Positions 34,164-43,517 of a stretch of 64,000 nt of DNA are shown one piece after another; the first letter of the stretch is position 1; each line of letters begins with the position of its first letter. The stretch is from Sanyastnella coralliicola. Lineage in GTDB: Bacteria > Bacteroidota > Bacteroidia > Flavobacteriales_D > Sanyastnellaceae. Made by a program: the position numbers and the translations under genes. The notes under the pieces were generated by a model, which searched no databases, had not been told where the DNA came from, and saw nothing but the letters and a program-made list of their open reading frames with translations. The DNA is taken from contig NZ_CP132543.1 in NCBI RefSeq assembly GCF_030845195.1, positions 1,195,501 to 1,259,500 on the forward strand, read 5' to 3'.

Positions 34164-35645
34164 ATGATCCTAACCATTGACCAAGGAACCACCAGTTGTC
34201 GTTCATTACTCGTCTCTTCGAAAGGAGAGGTCATGGCTGTTGCCCAAGAAGAGTTTACACAGTTCTTTCCTCATCAAGGATGGGTGGAACATGATGCAGA
34301 CGAAATCTGGGAGACGCAGTTAAGAACGATTCAAGCTGTGTTTGAGAAGGCCAAGGTCTCTCCCAAAGAGATTATGGGAATTGGGATTACCAACCAGCGT
34401 GAAACCACGGTGGCGTGGGACAAAACGACAAGCAAACCCATCTGCAAAGCCATCGTTTGGCAGGATAAACGCACTGCTGCGATTTGTGAAGACATCAAGA
34501 TCAAAGGATTGGGCGAGCGAGTACGCGAACGTACGGGCCTCGTCGTAGATGCTTATTTCTCAGCTTCCAAAATGATGTGGATCCTCAGCGAGGTGCCAGG
34601 GGCAAGAGAATTAGCGAATCAAGGAAAGCTCTTGCTAGGAACTATTGATAGCTGGCTGATGTGGAAATTATCTGAAGGCGAACTCTTTGCCACAGACGTT
34701 TCGAACGCTTCAAGAACCATGCTCTTTGACATTCATTCACTAGAATACGATGAGGTGTTGCTAACAGAGTTCGATATCCCTCGATCAGCACTTGCAGAGG
34801 TGAAACCTTCCATAGGCACCTTTGGTTATGCGAATATTCTGGGCGAACGAATTCCCATTACTGGTGTCGCTGGCGATCAACAGTGTGCCTTGTTCGGACA
34901 AGCGTGCTTTGAGAAAGGAATGGTAAAGAACACGTACGGAACAGGATGTTTCATGTTGATGAATACCGGCACCACCTGCCATCAAAGCAAACACGGACTA
35001 TTATCAACCATTGCATGGGCCAACGGAGAGAAAACAGTGTACGCGTTAGAAGGATCAGTATTCATTGCTGGCGCAGCTGTTCAGTGGCTGCGTGATGGTC
35101 TGGAAATCATTGAAAACGCTGCTGACTCAGAAGAGTTTGCAGAACAAGCGGAGTACAAAGAACACGTATACGTAGTACCAGCATTTGTTGGTCTCGGCGC
35201 ACCCTATTGGGATATGTATGCTCGAGGTGCCGTATTCGGCTTAACCCGAGATACCGGAAAGAATGAAATCGTTCGCGCCACTTTGGAGTCTATGGCATTT
35301 CAAACACGAGATGTTCTGGATGCCATGTCTGAAGACGCCGGTTTGAAAATAACCAAACTCCGTGTTGACGGTGGTGCCTCCGCGAACGACCTTCTCATGC
35401 AGTTTCAAGCGGATATCATCACTACGGAGGTTGACCGACCTGCCAATGTGGAGTCTACCGCCTTGGGCGCTGCATACATGGCAGGTATCGGTTGCGGACT
35501 ATGGCAACAGTCTGAAATCAAGCAACTAAGACGCTCAAATCGTGTTTTTAAACCATTAATGGAACAAAAACGCGTTGATCGCATATACAAAGGCTGGAAG
35601 AAAGCCGTTGAACGCAGTATGCAATGGATCGATCATGAACCGTGA
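34164..35645 (+). CDS. glpK: Glycerol kinase
   Basis: A 493-residue FGGY-family kinase that phosphorylates glycerol to sn-glycerol-3-phosphate with ATP. The N-terminal ATPase loop ILTIDQGTTSCRSLL, the substrate block ITNQRETTVAWD and IVWQDKRT, the signature GVAGDQQCALFGQ and the C-terminal KLRVDGGASANDLLMQFQAD are all clear. The catalytic Asp is in GVAGDQQ. The length is typical. Its 3' end overlaps glpD by 11 bp, so the two are translated together as a glycerol-use operon. No glpF facilitator is in the window. Confidence 0.97.
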   Translation: MILTIDQGTTSCRSLLVSSKGEVMAVAQEEFTQFFPHQGWVEHDADEIWETQLRTIQAVFEKAKVSPKEIMGIGITNQRETTVAWDKTTSKPICKAIVWQDKRTAAICEDIKIKGLGERVRERTGLVVDAYFSASKMMWILSEVPGARELANQGKLLLGTIDSWLMWKLSEGELFATDVSNASRTMLFDIHSLEYDEVLLTEFDIPRSALAEVKPSIGTFGYANILGERIPITGVAGDQQCALFGQACFEKGMVKNTYGTGCFMLMNTGTTCHQSKHGLLSTIAWANGEKTVYALEGSVFIAGAAVQWLRDGLEIIENAADSEEFAEQAEYKEHVYVVPAFVGLGAPYWDMYARGAVFGLTRDTGKNEIVRATLESMAFQTRDVLDAMSEDAGLKITKLRVDGGASANDLLMQFQADIITTEVDRPANVESTALGAAYMAGIGCGLWQQSEIKQLRRSNRVFKPLMEQKRVDRIYKGWKKAVERSMQWIDHEP

Positions 35646-37230
35646 TGTAGCTATCGAACGTATGAAGTCTGCCAGTGTTGATCTGGTGGTCATAGGAGGG
35701 GGAATCACCGGATGTGGTATTGCCCTCGACGCTGTGTCTAGAGGTTTGTCGGTGGCACTCGTGGAGCGTGAAGACTTTGCTTCAGGAACCAGCAGCCGCA
35801 GTACCAAACTCATTCACGGCGGTCTTCGTTACCTCAAGCAATGGGACTTCAAGCTCGTGAATGAGGTTGGTAGAGAGCGGGCTATCGTGCACAAGATTGC
35901 CCCGCATTTAGTGCACCCAGATAAGATGCTGCTTCCGCTGGTAAAGGATGGGAAGTATGGATACTGGTTAACGAACGTAGGCCTAACCGTCTATGACCTG
36001 TTGGCAGGAGTGAACGGTGATGATCGTCGCCAAATGCTCAATAAAAAGGAAACGTCGGAGCTTGAACCTTTGTTAAGAGATGATATTCTCGAGGGTGGGG
36101 GCTTTTATGCTGAATATCGCACGGATGACGCCAGATTAGTGATGTCAGTGCTTAAGTCAGCAGTATACGAAGGAGCATTGGCGGCAAACTACTGCGAAGT
36201 CGTTGATTACAGAATCAAGAAGGATAAAATCCGCGGGGTACGCGTGATAGATGTGCTTTCTCAAGAAGAGTTTACCATCAAGGCAAAGCTCGTAGTGAAC
36301 GCAACGGGGCCATGGGTAGATCAGCTCAGAGCAAAAGCAGATGCCCTGCATGGGAAAAAGTTGTTCTTGAGTAAGGGAGTGCACCTGGTGGTTTCAAGAG
36401 ACCGATTCCCGATTAACAACACCGTGTATTTTGATAATGAAGACGGACGTATGCTATTCGCCGTACCAAGGATCAACAAGGTTTACTTAGGGACTACTGA
36501 TACTGCCTATTCCGAAGATATCGCTTCACCTCAAACGAGCGCGGAAGATGTTGATTACGTGTTGAAGGCCGTCAATCACATGTTTCCGTCTATCAAGCTT
36601 CAAGTTCAGGATGTCGAGTCGACATGGGCCGGACTTCGGCCGCTCATCTTTGAAGAGGGCAAAGGCGCCTCAGAGATGAGTCGTAAAGACGAAACCTTCG
36701 AAGCCCACAATGGATTGATCTCCATTGCTGGAGGAAAGCTGACGGGTTATCGAAAGATGGCAGAGCGAATTGTAGACCTCGTATTCGATCGACTTGAACG
36801 CGATAATCCTGGATGTACTACAGATCAAAGAACCCTTCATGGAGGTGAATTCCTAGATTACGCCGCCGTAGAAAAGGCAGTGAAGAAACTGACGAAGGAG
36901 GGGATGGAATCAGACTTAGCCACCTATTTAGTCCATAACTACGGCTCCAACGTTGGTCTGCTCTTGCATGATGTGAAGAGCTTCGAAGCCAAGGATATTA
37001 TCAAAGCCGAATTGAACTACGGAATTGAGCACGAGATGGTGATTCGTGCCAATGACTTCCTCGAACGTCGAACTGGCCGACTGAATTTCGATATCCATAG
37101 CGTCAGAAAGTTCTATCCGAAAGTGATTCAGTGGATGGCGAAAAGGCTATCCTGGGACGAAGAACGTAAGGAACAAGAGAAGAAAGCCGTGGAATCAAAA
37201 CTCGATGAGGTTACCTCAATGCTAACCTAG
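35635..37230 (+). CDS. glpD: Glycerol-3-phosphate dehydrogenase (FAD)
   Basis: A 531-residue membrane-associated flavoprotein that oxidises glycerol-3-phosphate to dihydroxyacetone phosphate and passes electrons to the quinone pool. The FAD-binding motif VVIGGGITGCGIALDA is at about 18-33, followed by FASGTSSRSTKLIHGGLRYL. The C-terminal domain contains SIAGGKLTGYRKMAERI. ATG 35635 (MNRDVAIERM) is chosen over the frame-open extension from 35575. It overlaps the stop of glpK and, at its 3' end, overlaps the convergent exonuclease gene by 9 bp. Confidence 0.96.
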   Translation: MNRDVAIERMKSASVDLVVIGGGITGCGIALDAVSRGLSVALVEREDFASGTSSRSTKLIHGGLRYLKQWDFKLVNEVGRERAIVHKIAPHLVHPDKMLLPLVKDGKYGYWLTNVGLTVYDLLAGVNGDDRRQMLNKKETSELEPLLRDDILEGGGFYAEYRTDDARLVMSVLKSAVYEGALAANYCEVVDYRIKKDKIRGVRVIDVLSQEEFTIKAKLVVNATGPWVDQLRAKADALHGKKLFLSKGVHLVVSRDRFPINNTVYFDNEDGRMLFAVPRINKVYLGTTDTAYSEDIASPQTSAEDVDYVLKAVNHMFPSIKLQVQDVESTWAGLRPLIFEEGKGASEMSRKDETFEAHNGLISIAGGKLTGYRKMAERIVDLVFDRLERDNPGCTTDQRTLHGGEFLDYAAVEKAVKKLTKEGMESDLATYLVHNYGSNVGLLLHDVKSFEAKDIIKAELNYGIEHEMVIRANDFLERRTGRLNFDIHSVRKFYPKVIQWMAKRLSWDEERKEQEKKAVESKLDEVTSMLT

Positions 37231-37842
37231 TTTACGTAACAATTGGCGTCGTTGAATATCGAGCAAAGGCGTCCAATCACCGAACATTTCCTCTAAAATT
37301 CGCGCTGTATTTCGCGCATCGTCAATGGCACGGTGTGAAGTACCGTCAAAAGTGAGTCCGGTGTACTCAAGTGCGGTTTTAACCCCTACAGGTTCTTTGA
37401 GTTTAAGAAGTTTAGAGTGACTCATCTTCAAACACAGGAAGTGATTCAGCCAAGGTAGTTCGATCTCGTGGAGTTCTCCGTCTCGTAATAGCTGTTGCTT
37501 GTCATAATCACCCCAGCTGGCTAAGAGATAATCACCTTCATTCGGCTTGAGCCAATCTTCAAATGACCACATGACATCTTGAAAGTCCTCAGCACCGTCA
37601 ATATGATGCTGCTCGATAGACGTAAGCTCTTTACAGAAAGAGGAAAGGGTGGGGTTGAGCTTAGGTTTGATGAACTCTGAGAATTCACTCATGCGCTGAC
37701 CATACTCGTCAACCATCACTGCTCCCAGTTCAATGGTTTCTTGACGGGGAGGTTTTCTCCTTCTCCAGCACGTGGCTTCTAAGTCAAAAATGACGTATCT
37801 CAATCGCTCAGTCTTTTTGTAGGCTCGATTTAGTAGAGCCAA
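37222..37842 (-). CDS. DEDDh 3'-5' exonuclease (KapD/ERI-1 type)
   Basis: A 206-residue exonuclease. Exo I is FDLEATCW (Asp20, Glu22), Exo II includes the Asp in SWGDYDKQQLL, and Exo III is SHRAIDDARNTARI, giving the DEDDh set. The ERI-1-like group trims RNA or short single strands; the target here is unknown. The only start before the catalytic motif is TTG at 37842, overlapping the upstream gene by 13 bp. This suggests translational coupling to the pRiA4b-like gene. Confidence 0.85.
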   Translation of the reverse strand: MALLNRAYKKTERLRYVIFDLEATCWRRRKPPRQETIELGAVMVDEYGQRMSEFSEFIKPKLNPTLSSFCKELTSIEQHHIDGAEDFQDVMWSFEDWLKPNEGDYLLASWGDYDKQQLLRDGELHEIELPWLNHFLCLKMSHSKLLKLKEPVGVKTALEYTGLTFDGTSHRAIDDARNTARILEEMFGDWTPLLDIQRRQLLRKLG

Positions 37843-38405
37843 TCCTCATCCAATGAGTCGATGTAATCATCGATCTCTTCGAGGTCTTCATTAATCACCG
37901 ACATTCTAAATTGGGCAGGATCATATTCTCCACCATACCAGTCTACTTTTTCCTCGTATTCCGGAAGTCGTGGGTTAGACATGATTTTCAGAAATTCATG
38001 GTAACCGCTAATTCCTCCTACATCTTCTGGTGGGCAATTACGCTCTCCTGCAAGACAAATCGGAATGTGCTCGCTTTCGTCGTTCTCTACGATTTTCTCC
38101 AGTGTAATGGTATGTGACCATTTGTCACCAAAGTCATAAACATAGTTGATCTTATCACCAGCACTTTGGACGAATTCATCCAAATTTACTTCGTGGTCTT
38201 CAACGAAGTCTTCATCTTCCAAGAACTCTAATTGCGAGATCTTTTCAACTGCTGTTGCGAAGTAGTATAGGTGACAGTTTTCCCAGCCCATGGCGAGCTG
38301 AATAGTGTGGTGTAAGGTGCGCATGTCAATGTCTGAATTAACGCGCACTCGGCGCCAAACTCTCGGTTCCAGAGAATCAAGCTCGATGAGTAGTTCGAAG
38401 ATCAT
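37830..38405 (-). CDS. pRiA4b ORF-3-like protein
   Basis: A 191-residue protein of the plasmid pRiA4b ORF-3 family, with the signature LEPRVWRRVRVNSDIDMRTLHHTIQLAMGW (seen in pieces), LYYFA, YDFGDKWSHTITLEK, and the Cys-containing LAGERNCPPEDVGG. The C-terminal tail is acidic. The family is spread over bacteria, sometimes as transposon passenger, but its function is not known. No transposase is near, so there is no sign of a mobile element here. It is coupled to the exonuclease gene behind it. Confidence 0.88.
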   Translation of the reverse strand: MIFELLIELDSLEPRVWRRVRVNSDIDMRTLHHTIQLAMGWENCHLYYFATAVEKISQLEFLEDEDFVEDHEVNLDEFVQSAGDKINYVYDFGDKWSHTITLEKIVENDESEHIPICLAGERNCPPEDVGGISGYHEFLKIMSNPRLPEYEEKVDWYGGEYDPAQFRMSVINEDLEEIDDYIDSLDEDWLY

Positions 38406-38555
38406 CGTTGAGAAAAAGAATAGATATTTACAGGAATCTGTATTGGAGCCTGTGTCTCCATAGGTTAGTGATTGTTTTGCAGTGTGAAAATAGTCAATAG
38501 CTACTACCTAGCGTCGCTCTTAACCGAAATTTTACACCGTTCATGGATTTCTACG

Positions 38556-39071
38556 TTACTCAGAACAAGAATGTTCTGTCCAGATTAAGGTGCTGAGATC
38601 AAAGCCTTCGTTCTCTGCATGTTGCATGAGTTGACTACTAATATCCTTCGGTAAAACAGGAGTTCTACTCAGAATCCACAAGAATTCTCGGTCAGGAGAA
38701 CCAACCAAAGCATATCCATATTCGTCATCTAGCTGCATTACGTAATAGTCACCATAGAAAGGCTTAAAGAAGCTAACTTTCAGTACTCCAGGTACTTCAG
38801 TATTCGGGCGTTTCGCTTCTCCTTCAGAAACAGATGCTGAACCATCAGCGATGCTAACACCACGATTCACTACCTGAACCTTTCCGTTCTCTTTGATCGT
38901 GTATTCTGCCGTGACACACTTAAGTCCGTCTTCAAATTTATTGGGTAGTCTGGCTACCTCATACCATTTACCAGCATAGCGATTCAAGTCTAATGTTTCT
39001 ACAGTAGTGAGTGGTTCGCTTCCGCCGCAGGCGAATAAAAGCAGCATAAATAGCGGGAATAGTTGTTTCAT
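38556..39071 (-). CDS. Lipocalin lipoprotein (Blc type)
   Basis: A 171-residue outer-membrane lipocalin. The lipobox LLLFAC gives the lipidated Cys at about residue 15. The lipocalin signature GKWYEVARLPNKFE begins at about 34, with VTAEYTI, PGVLKVSFFKPFYGDYYVM and the C-terminal FLWILSRTP block present. Blc-type lipocalins bind lysophospholipids and fatty acids and help with envelope stress. It is transcribed alone; a 150-bp gap without a recognisable element lies on its 3' side. Confidence 0.93.
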   Translation of the reverse strand: MKQLFPLFMLLLFACGGSEPLTTVETLDLNRYAGKWYEVARLPNKFEDGLKCVTAEYTIKENGKVQVVNRGVSIADGSASVSEGEAKRPNTEVPGVLKVSFFKPFYGDYYVMQLDDEYGYALVGSPDREFLWILSRTPVLPKDISSQLMQHAENEGFDLSTLIWTEHSCSE

Positions 39072-39154
39072 AGCAGTAAATTAAGGTAAAGTACGGCAGA
39101 TGCCTTACAGAAAAACCTGATTTGTGTTAGACCTTTGTACTAGACGAAGTGATT

Positions 39155-39796
39155 ATGAAGATACAAGTGGCCGTAGCTGAGGATAACCCTAATCTTATCC
39201 GTTCTGTTCTCGAGAAACTCCAATTGTTTGATCAAGTGGAGGTCATGTGGGTGGCCAGCAACGGCGTGGAGGTGATTCAGAAAGTCACTAATCAGCAGCC
39301 TGATGTTATTCTGATGGACATCAACATGCCTGAAATGAATGGGGTAGAGGCTACTCGAAAGGTCAAAGATCAGTTTCCGAAGGTCAAAGTGATTATGCTA
39401 ACCGTATTTGATGAAACAGATAAGATCTTCAATTCTATTCTTGCGGGGGCCAGCGGTTACTTGCTGAAAGACGAGAAACCTGGAAAACTCATTCAGGCCA
39501 TTGAAGAAGCCATGGAAGGTGGTGCTCCGATGTCTCCTGTGATAGCGGCTAAGTCGTTGCAACTAATTCGCTCAGGGAAGCAAGAACCTGTAGAATCCGT
39601 TGATTTTGGATTGACCAATCGTGAAATGGAAATCTTGGAAGAAATTTCAAAAGGAAAGAACTACCAGCAAATTGCCGATAAACTCTTCATTTCGCCTAAA
39701 ACCGTTCGTAAGCACATCGAGAATATCTATCGAAAGCTTCAGGTTCACAATAAGGTAGAAGCGATTCAACTGGCTATGAAGCACGGGATTATTTAA
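39155..39796 (+). CDS. NarL/FixJ-type response regulator
   Basis: A 213-residue regulator with an N-terminal receiver and a C-terminal LuxR-type helix-turn-helix. The phospho-acceptor is Asp55 (VILMDINMPEMNG), with the conserved Lys in YLLKDEKPG and the acidic pair near residues 9-10 (AEDN). The DNA-binding domain is LTNREMEILEEISKGKNYQQIADKL with VRKHIENIYRKL. ATG 39155 is preferred over GTG 39149. It converges with the histidine kinase gene, stops 4 bp apart, and is probably its partner. Confidence 0.93.
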   Translation: MKIQVAVAEDNPNLIRSVLEKLQLFDQVEVMWVASNGVEVIQKVTNQQPDVILMDINMPEMNGVEATRKVKDQFPKVKVIMLTVFDETDKIFNSILAGASGYLLKDEKPGKLIQAIEEAMEGGAPMSPVIAAKSLQLIRSGKQEPVESVDFGLTNREMEILEEISKGKNYQQIADKLFISPKTVRKHIENIYRKLQVHNKVEAIQLAMKHGII

Positions 39797-39798
39797 TT

Positions 39799-39811
39799 CG
39801 CTAGCGCGGAA
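39799..39811 (+). repeat. 13-bp dispersed word, G variant, at a stop codon
   Basis: CGCTAGCGCGGAA spans the gap between two convergent genes. Its internal CTA is the TAG stop codon of the histidine kinase. Confidence 0.8.
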
Positions 39812-42788
39812 GCAAAAGCTCGATCTGTGTGCCTTTGCCCTCTTGGGTGCTTAACTCCAGTTTACCACCAATTTCCTTCATTCGAGTCACCATGTTCTTC
39901 ATGCCGTAGTGACCTTCTCTTTCTTTACCAGAGAATCCTACGCCATCATCTGAGAAACGCATTCGGATAGTGTTTGCTTCAGTAGTCACTTCAAATTGGA
40001 AATGCTCTGCGTTGGCGTGCTTGATCGCATTATTGGCCGCCTCCTGCAACACTCGGAACATGTGAATGGCCTCGGAAGGATCTAGAATATGCTCGTGTGA
40101 GATATCAGTCTTCGAATCAAATATTGGGCGTTCGCGATGAGCCAAGATTCGTCCCATGTAATCTTGAAAACGAACAGAAAAGTCTTCAATCTCAACAAAA
40201 TCTTGATTGATTGTCCAAATCGTATCTCTTAAGGTTTGCATGGTACCGCGAGCAAAATCGCTGAGGTCATCAAGGTCAGCTTCAGGCTCAGCGCTTTTCC
40301 CAGTAGAGATTTTATAGCTCATGTTATCGAGTGAAGTAATCACATGGGTGATCTGAGCACCGATGTTATCGTGAAGCTCCATAGAAATGCGTTCACGCTC
40401 ATGTTGCACGCGTTCGATCGCCTCGCGTTTTAGAATCTCCTCTCTCAACCTTCGCTGAGCTATATAACGCACAACCATGATGATAACCAGCACACCAGCG
40501 ATGATCAGGGCCACCAAGAACCAAGTAGTTTCCCAAAACGGAGGGTGCACCACTAGCGACACTTGTCGAATTCGTCCCACCAATTCATCAGCCGCCCATC
40601 GTGTGCCAATCTCTAGGTCCGATTTGCCATGGGGAAGACTATTAAAGTTCAATTGGGTGCTTCGCTTTCCTGTGCAAATCCATTGCTCATTTTGGTCTAA
40701 GCGGTAGCAGATTTCACAGTCTTGAACACCTATTCCCGGTTGCGCAATCGAAAGCGTAATGTTTTCATCTTGAGGGTATAGGTGGATGACTTCAGGATAT
40801 AACAGGCCACCTTGAACTTGATCTAATTGTTCTGAATTGAGTGGTTGGTAATTGAGCTGCACACTCGTGATCAACACCGTGTGATCATTGCGCTTTTCCT
40901 TCTGTAAATCAGGCAACAAGAAATAACAACCATCCACACCACCAAACCAAGGGATATCTTTTACCATGCCCCCGGCGTTCTGGCTATGTTCTAAGAACGG
41001 AATCCCTTGTTCGAGAACGAGGTTTGACACTTTAAAACCCTCGCCAATTCTATCCGAGCTAATGATGCTCAAGCCTTCATTCGTGCATGCGATGAACGCC
41101 CCGGAGGTCTCTACCAGATCATAGACCACCTCGTTCTTCAGTCCTTGTTCAACGCCAATAACTTCGAACTGAATAAGGCCACCGTTTTGATCAACAGCGA
41201 TACCTCCACCCATGGTTGAAATCCACAAATCGCCTGCATTACTGAGAAATGAGTTGGTGACCACATTGAACGGGAGTTCATCATCTCCTTCGCCCTCAAC
41301 GAAAACACGTAAAGACGCATCATCGAGCTGGAGTTGATACAAACCCATAATGCCAGGAAGCCAAAGCTGATTTCCATCTACACGTAAACTCAAACAGTAG
41401 TTTGACCCTTGTGCATCAGGTGATAGGTCTGCAGGTAGGATGGTTTGGATTGTCCCATCCGCTTCACGTATGAAAACCCCGTCAGTACTGCTCATGACCA
41501 ACCTGCCATCGTCTAGTTGATCAATCATACTGATCCCCGGAACATCGCGAAACAGGTCCAAATCTTCTATCCATTGTCCATCTTGTTGTGTGAAGCATTT
41601 CAATCCTTCGCTTCTAGTTCCAACCCACAAACGTGATTCATCCATGAATAAACACGTAGGGTGGAAACCTTCTAAGCGTTGAACCATCTTCATACGAGCT
41701 TCAGGTTGTATGGTAGGAGAGAAGAAGTCATCTTCTAGCTCGAAGACATTGATTCCTACGGTTGAACATACCAATAGCTGATTGTTGATCAACTCCACAG
41801 ACCAAACAATGGGGTCGTCAAGAATCTCTCCAGGGATGTGTAGAATCTGTGAGCAGTTTGGATCCCAACGAAATGCACCGTAGCGGTTCGTTCCCATCCA
41901 AACACTACCATCTTGAGCTTGAAAAAAGCCACCTACATGATCGTTTTGAATGGCTGCATGATCCTTGTTGTAAATCATGGCAGGTGCTAAGCCATTGTCG
42001 TTCAGTGTGTATAGCCCCTTATTTGTTCCAAAGATGAACTCATTTCCTACCAAGCCAGCATCTTGAATGTCAATACTTTCAGCTGGTTCATTATTCCAGT
42101 CTTGGCCATCGTAAATAGACAGCTCGTCTTCGCTCCAGGCGAAAAGGTAGTCGCCAGCGACACTCAGATTTATGACTTCACTCAAGCCAAATTGAGTGCG
42201 GAATGGAGAAATCCTTCCTTCTTCAAACAGATACAATGAATCTCCATTCGATATAAGGGTTTGTCCCTTGTATGTCTCAAGCCGATTGTAACCTTCATAT
42301 CCAAGAAGAGATGAAGCGGTGTACGCCGTATCAGATGAATTCAGAAAGTACAGCTGGCCAAAATGAAAGCTTAGAATTCCTCCTTCAGTCTTGGTGAGGT
42401 CTTGAACAGATTGATGGAAATCACCATTCGCGTCTGACGGGACGTGCAGCTGATGTATTCTACCGGTATGTGGATCTAGACGATTGAGCCCGTGGCGCGT
42501 TCCTATCCAGATGATGCCTTGATCATCTTCTACCATGTTGATGACGAAGTTATCTGTCAGTCCGCTTCCGTCGCGTTTCCTTCTAATAACCTCAAACTCT
42601 GAACCGTCGAAACGGCACAGTCCATCTTGCGTTCCGAACCACATCAACCCTTGTTGGTCTTCAATGATGGCACTTACGGTATTCTGATTCAAGCCGTCCT
42701 TGATGCTTAATGAAGAGAGTCTTATTCCACTTTGCGCTAGCGCGGAATAGGATAGGATGAATAGACAACTGATCAGTAACGAACGCAT
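39801..42788 (-). CDS. Propeller-sensor histidine kinase (Reg_prop, Y_Y_Y, HisKA_3)
   Basis: A 995-residue sensor kinase. The start at 42788 (MRSLLISCLFILSYSALAQ, a signal peptide) is used; the frame-open extension to 43043 overlaps the divergent sirtuin gene. Two Reg_prop beta-propellers (repeats like DQQGLMWFGTQDGLCRFDG and DQGIIWIGTRHGLNRLDP) fill about 30-640, then a Y_Y_Y domain, a transmembrane segment (about 755-776), a coiled coil and the kinase core. The HisKA_3 phospho-acceptor is His806 (ISMELHDNIGAQ), and ATPase motifs are AANNAIKHA, DDGVGF and GMKNMVTRM. This architecture senses extracellular ligands such as glycans and signals to a NarL-type regulator, here the convergent gene. 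Confidence 0.93.
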   Translation of the reverse strand: MRSLLISCLFILSYSALAQSGIRLSSLSIKDGLNQNTVSAIIEDQQGLMWFGTQDGLCRFDGSEFEVIRRKRDGSGLTDNFVINMVEDDQGIIWIGTRHGLNRLDPHTGRIHQLHVPSDANGDFHQSVQDLTKTEGGILSFHFGQLYFLNSSDTAYTASSLLGYEGYNRLETYKGQTLISNGDSLYLFEEGRISPFRTQFGLSEVINLSVAGDYLFAWSEDELSIYDGQDWNNEPAESIDIQDAGLVGNEFIFGTNKGLYTLNDNGLAPAMIYNKDHAAIQNDHVGGFFQAQDGSVWMGTNRYGAFRWDPNCSQILHIPGEILDDPIVWSVELINNQLLVCSTVGINVFELEDDFFSPTIQPEARMKMVQRLEGFHPTCLFMDESRLWVGTRSEGLKCFTQQDGQWIEDLDLFRDVPGISMIDQLDDGRLVMSSTDGVFIREADGTIQTILPADLSPDAQGSNYCLSLRVDGNQLWLPGIMGLYQLQLDDASLRVFVEGEGDDELPFNVVTNSFLSNAGDLWISTMGGGIAVDQNGGLIQFEVIGVEQGLKNEVVYDLVETSGAFIACTNEGLSIISSDRIGEGFKVSNLVLEQGIPFLEHSQNAGGMVKDIPWFGGVDGCYFLLPDLQKEKRNDHTVLITSVQLNYQPLNSEQLDQVQGGLLYPEVIHLYPQDENITLSIAQPGIGVQDCEICYRLDQNEQWICTGKRSTQLNFNSLPHGKSDLEIGTRWAADELVGRIRQVSLVVHPPFWETTWFLVALIIAGVLVIIMVVRYIAQRRLREEILKREAIERVQHERERISMELHDNIGAQITHVITSLDNMSYKISTGKSAEPEADLDDLSDFARGTMQTLRDTIWTINQDFVEIEDFSVRFQDYMGRILAHRERPIFDSKTDISHEHILDPSEAIHMFRVLQEAANNAIKHANAEHFQFEVTTEANTIRMRFSDDGVGFSGKEREGHYGMKNMVTRMKEIGGKLELSTQEGKGTQIELLLPR
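42735..42747 (+). repeat. 13-bp dispersed word, G variant
   Basis: CGCTAGCGCGGAA, inverted relative to the kinase gene, encoding S-A-L-A in its signal peptide. Confidence 0.8.
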
Positions 42789-42836
42789 GATGCAAGGTAC
42801 CAACTTTTGAGGCGTTACATCACTTACCTTTAAGGC

Positions 42837-43517
42837 ATGAAAAGGATCGTTGTGATGAGTGGCGCTGGAATGAGCGCAGAAAGTGGAATACCAACTTTTC
42901 GTGGGGCAGATGGCCTTTGGGAAGGACATCGAATCGAAGAAGTGGCTACTCCTGAAGCTTGGCATGCAGACTACCGAAAGGTGCTTGAATTCTACAACTT
43001 CCGACGCAAAGGTGTAATGGAGGCAGAGCCAAACGAGGGGCACCTAGAACTGGCGCGAATGCAAGATGATTTCGATGTGCAGATTGTAACTCAAAACATT
43101 GATGATCTACATGAACGTGCGGGTTCAAATAATGTCATGCACCTACATGGAGAAATCATGAAGGCTCGCAGCACTGTTGATCCTTCACTCATTACCTCAC
43201 TTGATCATTGGGAGCTGAAAGATGGTGACCGATGTGAAAAGGGAAGTCAGCTTCGTCCACACATTGTTTGGTTTGGGGAAGCCGTGCCAATGATGGAGTC
43301 AGCGATCGCCATGGCTCAAACCGCAGATATATTCCTCGTGGTTGGTACAAGCCTGTTGGTTTATCCGGCAGCTAGCCTGGTCAATTTCGTACGGCCTGGA
43401 ACTCCGATTTACCTGATTGATCCAAATCTTCAAGGCATTGAAGGTTCGTCGGGCGTCACAGTTTTCAATACTGGAGCGGTAGAGGGGATGAAGTTGTTCC
43501 GTGAGGCAATCAGCTGA
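42837..43517 (+). CDS. cobB: Sirtuin NAD-dependent protein deacylase
   Basis: A 226-residue sirtuin that removes acyl groups from lysines using NAD. The motifs GAGMSAESGIPTFRG, TQNIDDLHERAG and catalytic His104 (HLHGE) are intact. Tyr53 and Arg56 (YNFR) match the pair used by CobB and SIRT5 for succinyl/malonyl groups, so desuccinylase activity is inferred. The Zn-binding Cys set is missing: only one Cys is present in the zinc-module region (GDRCEKGSQLRPHIVWFGE). This is common among Bacteroidota members. It is divergent from the histidine kinase gene with a 48-bp gap. Confidence 0.93.
   Translation: MKRIVVMSGAGMSAESGIPTFRGADGLWEGHRIEEVATPEAWHADYRKVLEFYNFRRKGVMEAEPNEGHLELARMQDDFDVQIVTQNIDDLHERAGSNNVMHLHGEIMKARSTVDPSLITSLDHWELKDGDRCEKGSQLRPHIVWFGEAVPMMESAIAMAQTADIFLVVGTSLLVYPAASLVNFVRPGTPIYLIDPNLQGIEGSSGVTVFNTGAVEGMKLFREAIS

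Noticed and set aside
37830-38405. pRiA4b ORF-3-like gene as a sign of a mobile element
   Set aside because: No transposase, inverted ends or target duplication is visible around it.
42789-43043. Extension of the histidine kinase frame upstream of 42788
   Set aside because: It overlaps the divergent sirtuin gene antisense, and a signal peptide starts at 42788.
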